Part shown: in pieces, positions 1-3,044 of the stretch
Numbering within the stretch: the first letter of the stretch is position 1
Layout: each line of letters begins with the position of its first letter
Source of the DNA: Clostridia bacterium
GTDB taxonomy: Bacteria; Bacillota_A; Clostridia; Oscillospirales; Butyricicoccaceae
Assembly: GCA_017548175.1 (NCBI GenBank)
Contig: JAFYMZ010000044.1
Location: 1-6,000 of the forward strand
Direction of reading: 5' to 3'
DNA length: 6,000 nt
The notes under the pieces: generated by a model
Told to the model about the DNA's origin: nothing
The model's input: only the letters and a program-made list of their open reading frames with translations
The model's database searches: none
Translations under genes and position numbers: made by a program

Positions 1-72
1 CCCATCGTTGCCCGTGCCCAGCAGACCATTGCCGCTGCAGAAGAACTGGGCCTGGGAAAGGAGGTCAAATAA
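1..72 (+). CDS. citE: Citrate/citramalate lyase beta subunit (CitE-type), C-terminal end only
   Basis: This is the last 23 codons of a gene that begins upstream of the window, ending at TAA 70-72. The frame reads PIVARAQQTIAAAEELGLG and then KEVK, which matches the usual CitE ending: a 'DKPIV..A' segment followed by an amphipathic helix. The identification rests mainly on position, because citE directly precedes citF in known citrate lyase operons. The stop lies one base before the citF start, so the two are translationally coupled. In the family, the beta subunit is a TIM-barrel lyase that cleaves the acyl-ACP form of the substrate: citryl-ACP to acetyl-ACP plus oxaloacetate, or citramalyl-ACP to acetyl-ACP plus pyruvate. 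No catalytic residue is visible in this fragment, so the substrate cannot be judged from it. Confidence 0.72.
   Translation, partial: PIVARAQQTIAAAEELGLGKEVK
57..64 (+). promoter_or_regulatory. Ribosome-binding site of citF
   Basis: AAAGGAGG is a near-perfect Shine-Dalgarno sequence, 9 nt before ATG 74. It lies inside the end of the citE gene. It fixes the citF start at 74 and rules out the in-frame ATG at 8, which has no such site and would overlap citE by 65 nt. Confidence 0.88.
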
Positions 73-73
73 G

Positions 74-1483
74 ATGAATAAAGTCGTAGCATCGATCCGC
101 GAGGCCATTCAGCTTTGCGGTCTGAAGGACGGTATGACCGTCTCCTTCCACCATCATCTGCGTAACGGCGACTATGTGCTGAACATGGTGCTGGAGCAGG
201 TGGCAGAAATGGGCATCCGTGACCTGACCGTCAATGCCAGCTCTGTCTTTGATATCCACACGCCTCTGGTTGGCCACATCAAGAACGGCGTGGTCAGCAA
301 GATCCAGTGTAACTATATGTCTGCCGGCGTTGGCCGTCAGATTTCCGCCGGCATTATGGATACTCCCGTAGAGTTCCGTACCCACGGCGGCCGTCCCAGC
401 GATATCATCCTGGGCCGTACCCCCATCGACGTGGCCTTCGTGGCAGCACCTTCTGCCGATACGATGGGCAACTGCTCCGGTAAGTACGGCAAGAGCGCCT
501 GCGGCAGCCTGGGCTATGCCGTGAGCGACGCTATGTATGCAAAGAAGACCGTTGTCATCACCGACAATCTGGTTGCTTATCCTCTGCTGGACTGGTCTAT
601 CAACGAGACTTATGTTGACTATGTTGTTGCGGTTGACGCCATCGGCGATCCCAACGGCATCGTGTCCGGTACCACCAAGATCACCCGTGACCCCGTGGGT
701 CTGATGATGGCCGATATGGCTACCAAGGTCATTCAGGCCAGCGGCCTGCTGAAGGACGGCTTCTCCTTCCAGACCGGTGCCGGCGGCGCAACGCTGGCTG
801 TCTCCAAGTACCTGAAGGAGATCATGCTGAAGGAAAAGATCCAGGGCAGCTTTGGTCTGGGCGGCATCACCGGTTATCTGGTGGATATGCTGAACGAGGG
901 TTGCTTTGAGTCTCTGATGGACGTACAGTGCTTCGACCTGAAGGCTGTTGAGTCCATCCGCACCAACCCCCGTCATCAGGAGATCAGCGCAGCACATTAC
1001 GCCAGCCCCTCCTCCAAGAGCGCAGTCGTTGACAGTCTGGATGTCGTTATGCTGGGTGCTACCGAGATCGACACCAACTTCAACGTCAACGTACATACCG
1101 ATTCCAACGGCAGTATCATGGGCGGCTCCGGCGGCCACAGCGACACCGCAGCCGGTGCCAAACTGGCCATCATTATCGCCCCCATCCAGCGTGCCCGTCT
1201 GCCCATCGTCACCGATCGCGTCACCTGCATCTCCACCCCCGGTGACAGCATCGACGTTCTGGTCACCCAGAAGGGCATCGCCGTCAATCCCAAGAATGTG
1301 GAACTGCGCCAGCGCCTGAAGGATGCCGGCCTGCCCGTCCGTGACATTGAAGAGCTGAAGCGCATCGCCGAGCAGATCACCGGCGAGCCCCGCAAGCTGC
1401 CTCGCGGCGACAAGGCCGTGGCCAATGTCATCTACCGTGACGGTACCCACATCGACACCATTTACAACGTGCCCCAGCGCTAA
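74..1483 (+). CDS. citF: Citrate lyase alpha subunit (CitF family; acyl-ACP transferase), possibly citramalate lyase alpha
   Basis: The 469-residue product resembles CitF along its whole length. In this family the alpha subunit exchanges the acetyl group on the lyase acyl carrier protein for the incoming acid (citrate:acetyl-ACP transferase), in a cytoplasmic alpha-beta-gamma complex. Family-typical segments are GLKDGMTVSFHH (16-27), HGGR (104-107), CGSLGYA (143-149), QTGAGGATLAVSKYL (233-247), GLGGITGYLVDM (261-272), EISAAHYAS (303-311), EIDTNFNVNV (331-340) and GGSGGHSDTA (350-359). The fold is that of the CoA-transferase superfamily. The protein starts about 40 residues later than E. coli CitF as I recall it, so it lacks that N-terminal extension. 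The start at 74 is set by the Shine-Dalgarno at 57-64. It follows citE by 1 nt and precedes a class I hydratase pair, rather than the citX/citG genes common in citrate operons. The alpha-subunit identity is secure, but citrate versus citramalate as substrate is not. Confidence 0.93.
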   Translation: MNKVVASIREAIQLCGLKDGMTVSFHHHLRNGDYVLNMVLEQVAEMGIRDLTVNASSVFDIHTPLVGHIKNGVVSKIQCNYMSAGVGRQISAGIMDTPVEFRTHGGRPSDIILGRTPIDVAFVAAPSADTMGNCSGKYGKSACGSLGYAVSDAMYAKKTVVITDNLVAYPLLDWSINETYVDYVVAVDAIGDPNGIVSGTTKITRDPVGLMMADMATKVIQASGLLKDGFSFQTGAGGATLAVSKYLKEIMLKEKIQGSFGLGGITGYLVDMLNEGCFESLMDVQCFDLKAVESIRTNPRHQEISAAHYASPSSKSAVVDSLDVVMLGATEIDTNFNVNVHTDSNGSIMGGSGGHSDTAAGAKLAIIIAPIQRARLPIVTDRVTCISTPGDSIDVLVTQKGIAVNPKNVELRQRLKDAGLPVRDIEELKRIAEQITGEPRKLPRGDKAVANVIYRDGTHIDTIYNVPQR

Positions 1484-1485
1484 AG

Positions 1486-1492
1486 AAGGGAG
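1486..1492 (+). promoter_or_regulatory. Ribosome-binding site of the hydratase alpha subunit
   Basis: AAGGGAG lies in the 18-nt gap after citF, 9 nt before ATG 1502. The gap is too short for an independent promoter or a terminator, which supports co-transcription with citF. Confidence 0.75.
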
Positions 1493-1501
1493 CAAATCAG
1501 C

Positions 1502-2341
1502 ATGAGAGAAATCAGCGCACAGCGCATTACCGAAACCGTAAAACGTCTTTGTGTAGAGGCTAACTGCCATCTGCCTCAGGATGTGAAAGACCGTATCATC
1601 GAAAGCCGCGCACAGGAGCCTTGGGCTCCTGCCTGCGGCATTCTGGATCGCATCATCGAGAACTTCGAGATCGCCGATGCACGCAATGTGCCCATCTGTC
1701 AGGATACCGGCGTGGCCTGCGTCTTTTTGGAGATCGGCCGTGACGTGCACATCGACGGCAACATCGAAGACGCCGTCAACGAGGGTGTCCGTCAGGGTTA
1801 CACCGAGGGTTACCTGCGCAAGAGCGTTGTCCGCGATCCTCTGGACCGTGTGAACACCGGTGACAACACCCCCGCTATGATCTACTACGATATCGTCGAA
1901 GGCGATGGCCTGAAGATCACCGTGACCCCCAAGGGCTTCGGCAGCGAAAATATGAGCCAGCTGAAGATGCTGAAGCCCTCTGACGGCCTGCAGGGTGTCA
2001 AGGACTTCGTGCTGAAGGTGCTGGAAGAAGCCGGACCCAATCCCTGTCCTCCCGTCGTGGTAGGTGTTGGCGTTGGCGGTACCTTTGACAAGGCTGCTTA
2101 TCTGGCAAAGAAGGCGCTGATGCGTTCCATCGATGAGCGTTCTCCCGATGCCTTCTATGCCGATCTGGAGCAGGAACTGCTGGACAAGATCAACGCACTG
2201 GGCGTTGGCCCTCAGGGCTTCGGCGGTAAGACCTTTGCTCTGGCTGTCAACATCGAACATCTGCCCACTCACATCGCAGGTCTGCCCGTGGCCGTCAACA
2301 TCAACTGCCACGTGACCCGTCATAAATCGGAGGTGCTGTAA
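1502..2341 (+). CDS. Class I fumarate hydratase / L(+)-tartrate dehydratase family, alpha subunit (possible mesaconase)
   Basis: This 279-residue protein is the iron-sulfur subunit of a two-subunit, oxygen-sensitive class I hydro-lyase. Such enzymes reversibly hydrate fumarate to malate or mesaconate to citramalate, or dehydrate tartrate. The three expected [4Fe-4S] cysteines are present: C66 in ICQDTG, C182 in NPCPP and C269 in INCHVTRH. From memory of the Leishmania class I fumarase structure, the spacing of its active-site residues is preserved: D68 two residues after the first cysteine, R106 38 residues further on, and H257 12 residues before the last cysteine. The length is normal for a stand-alone alpha subunit. 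The stop codon overlaps the beta-subunit start by one base (TAATG), as expected for subunits made in equal amounts. The gene is in one operon with citE and citF. Fumarase, mesaconase and tartrate dehydratase cannot be separated by motif, so no gene symbol is given. Confidence 0.92.
   Translation: MREISAQRITETVKRLCVEANCHLPQDVKDRIIESRAQEPWAPACGILDRIIENFEIADARNVPICQDTGVACVFLEIGRDVHIDGNIEDAVNEGVRQGYTEGYLRKSVVRDPLDRVNTGDNTPAMIYYDIVEGDGLKITVTPKGFGSENMSQLKMLKPSDGLQGVKDFVLKVLEEAGPNPCPPVVVGVGVGGTFDKAAYLAKKALMRSIDERSPDAFYADLEQELLDKINALGVGPQGFGGKTFALAVNIEHLPTHIAGLPVAVNINCHVTRHKSEVL
2328..2333 (+). promoter_or_regulatory. Ribosome-binding site of the hydratase beta subunit
   Basis: CGGAGG lies inside the last codons of the alpha-subunit gene, 7 nt before ATG 2341. 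Together with the TAATG stop-start overlap it indicates coupled translation. Confidence 0.8.
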
Positions 2342-2901
2342 TGGAACCCATCAGACTCACCGCTCCCTTTGATCGGGAGACTGCCCGCACCCTGAAGAGC
2401 GGCGACAGCGTGCTGCTCAGCGGTGTCATTTATACCGCCCGCGATGCCGCGCATAAGCGTCTGTGCGAGCTGGTTGCTGCCGGCAAAGAACTGCCTCTGG
2501 ATATGCAGGGCGCAACCATTTATTACGTTGGCCCCACCCCCGCAAAGGAAGGCCAGCCCATCGGCTCTGCCGGCCCCACCACTTCTTACCGTATGGATGC
2601 CTATTCTCCCACCCTGATCGCACAGGGCGAGACCGGTATGATCGGTAAGGGCAAGCGTGGCCCCGAGGTCGTTGCTGCCATGAAGGAGCACGGCGCCGTG
2701 TACTTTGGTGCCATCGGCGGCTGCGGCGCACTGCTGAGCAAGTGCGTCAAGAAGGCTGAAGTCATCGCCTATGAAGATCTGGGCGCTGAGGCCATCCGCC
2801 GTCTGGAGATCGAAGACCTGCCTGTCACCGTCATCATCGACAGCGAAGGCAACAATCTGTACGAGGCCGGCCGTAAGGCTTACCTGGACAGCCTGAAGTA
2901 A
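2341..2901 (+). CDS. Class I fumarate hydratase / L(+)-tartrate dehydratase family, beta subunit (possible mesaconase)
   Basis: The 186-residue product is the substrate-binding partner of the preceding alpha subunit and corresponds to the C-terminal domain of single-chain class I fumarases. Signature segments are TARDAAHKR (32-40), GPTTSYRMD (78-86) and IGKGKRG (101-107). By recalled comparison with the Leishmania enzyme, R34, T80, R84 and a lysine of the GKGK segment occupy the positions of active-site residues; the R34-R84 and T80-R84 spacings match exactly. The length is typical of a beta subunit, and no truncation is seen. It is the last gene of the operon: a strong terminator starts 18 nt after its stop. 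In citrate fermentation the pair would interconvert malate and fumarate. In methylaspartate glutamate fermentation it would hydrate mesaconate to citramalate for the neighbouring lyase. Confidence 0.92.
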   Translation: MEPIRLTAPFDRETARTLKSGDSVLLSGVIYTARDAAHKRLCELVAAGKELPLDMQGATIYYVGPTPAKEGQPIGSAGPTTSYRMDAYSPTLIAQGETGMIGKGKRGPEVVAAMKEHGAVYFGAIGGCGALLSKCVKKAEVIAYEDLGAEAIRRLEIEDLPVTVIIDSEGNNLYEAGRKAYLDSLK

Positions 2902-2919
2902 GAGAACTCTGCTGCATTA

Positions 2920-2949
2920 CCCCGTCGGGATTTTCCCGGCGGGGTTTTT
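2920..2949 (+). terminator. Intrinsic (rho-independent) terminator of the lyase-hydratase operon
   Basis: The left arm at 2920-2929 (CCCCGTCGGG) pairs over 10 bp, including one G-U pair, with the right arm at 2935-2944 (CCCGGCGGGG) around a 5-nt ATTTT loop. Five T residues follow at 2945-2949. The stem is very GC-rich and sits 18 nt after the beta-subunit stop codon. It should separate the operon from the surface-protein gene downstream. Confidence 0.93.
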
Positions 2950-2979
2950 GTGTGTCCGACGGCAAAAACGGGGTTTGAC

Positions 2980-3008
2980 TTGATTTCAGTTTCCTGTTGG
3001 AGTATGAT
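2980..3008 (+). promoter_or_regulatory. Predicted sigma-A-type promoter of the large surface-protein gene
   Basis: A -35 box TTGATT (2980-2985) and a -10 box TATGAT (3003-3008) are separated by an optimal 17 nt. Each differs from consensus at two or fewer positions. The promoter lies 30 nt after the terminator and about 37 nt before the start codon, so the leader would be short, roughly 30 nt. A run of seven A residues (3010-3016) follows the -10 box. The gap between 2950 and 3044 holds nothing else I can support; no operator or riboswitch was recognised. Confidence 0.68.
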
Positions 3009-3032
3009 GAAAAAAAGACCTTGTTGATTTGT

Positions 3033-3038
3033 GAGGTG
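3033..3038 (+). promoter_or_regulatory. Ribosome-binding site of the surface-protein gene
   Basis: GAGGTG lies 6 nt before ATG 3045. It supports that start over the in-frame GTG at 3036, which overlaps the site itself and has no Shine-Dalgarno of its own. Confidence 0.72.
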
Positions 3039-3044
3039 TGTTGT

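Noticed and set aside
8..73. Upstream in-frame ATG that would extend CitF by 22 residues
   Set aside because: The extension overlaps the end of citE, lacks a ribosome-binding site and does not look like CitF. The strong Shine-Dalgarno at 57-64 serves ATG 74.
65..2323. 752-codon open frame on the minus strand
   Set aside because: It runs in the same codon register as citF and the hydratase alpha gene. It is open only because those genes lack TTA, CTA and TCA codons. The plus-strand products are recognisable enzymes and the antisense product is not.
2975..3008. Promoter using TTGACT (2975-2980) as the -35 box
   Set aside because: The box is closer to consensus, but the spacing to TATGAT is 22 nt, which is too long. 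TTGATT at 2980-2985 gives the optimal 17 nt.
3004..3027. Tiny reading frame MMKKRPC before the surface gene, possible leader peptide
   Set aside because: Its start overlaps the predicted -10 box, so it would not be transcribed from that promoter. It has no ribosome-binding site and no attenuator structure follows.
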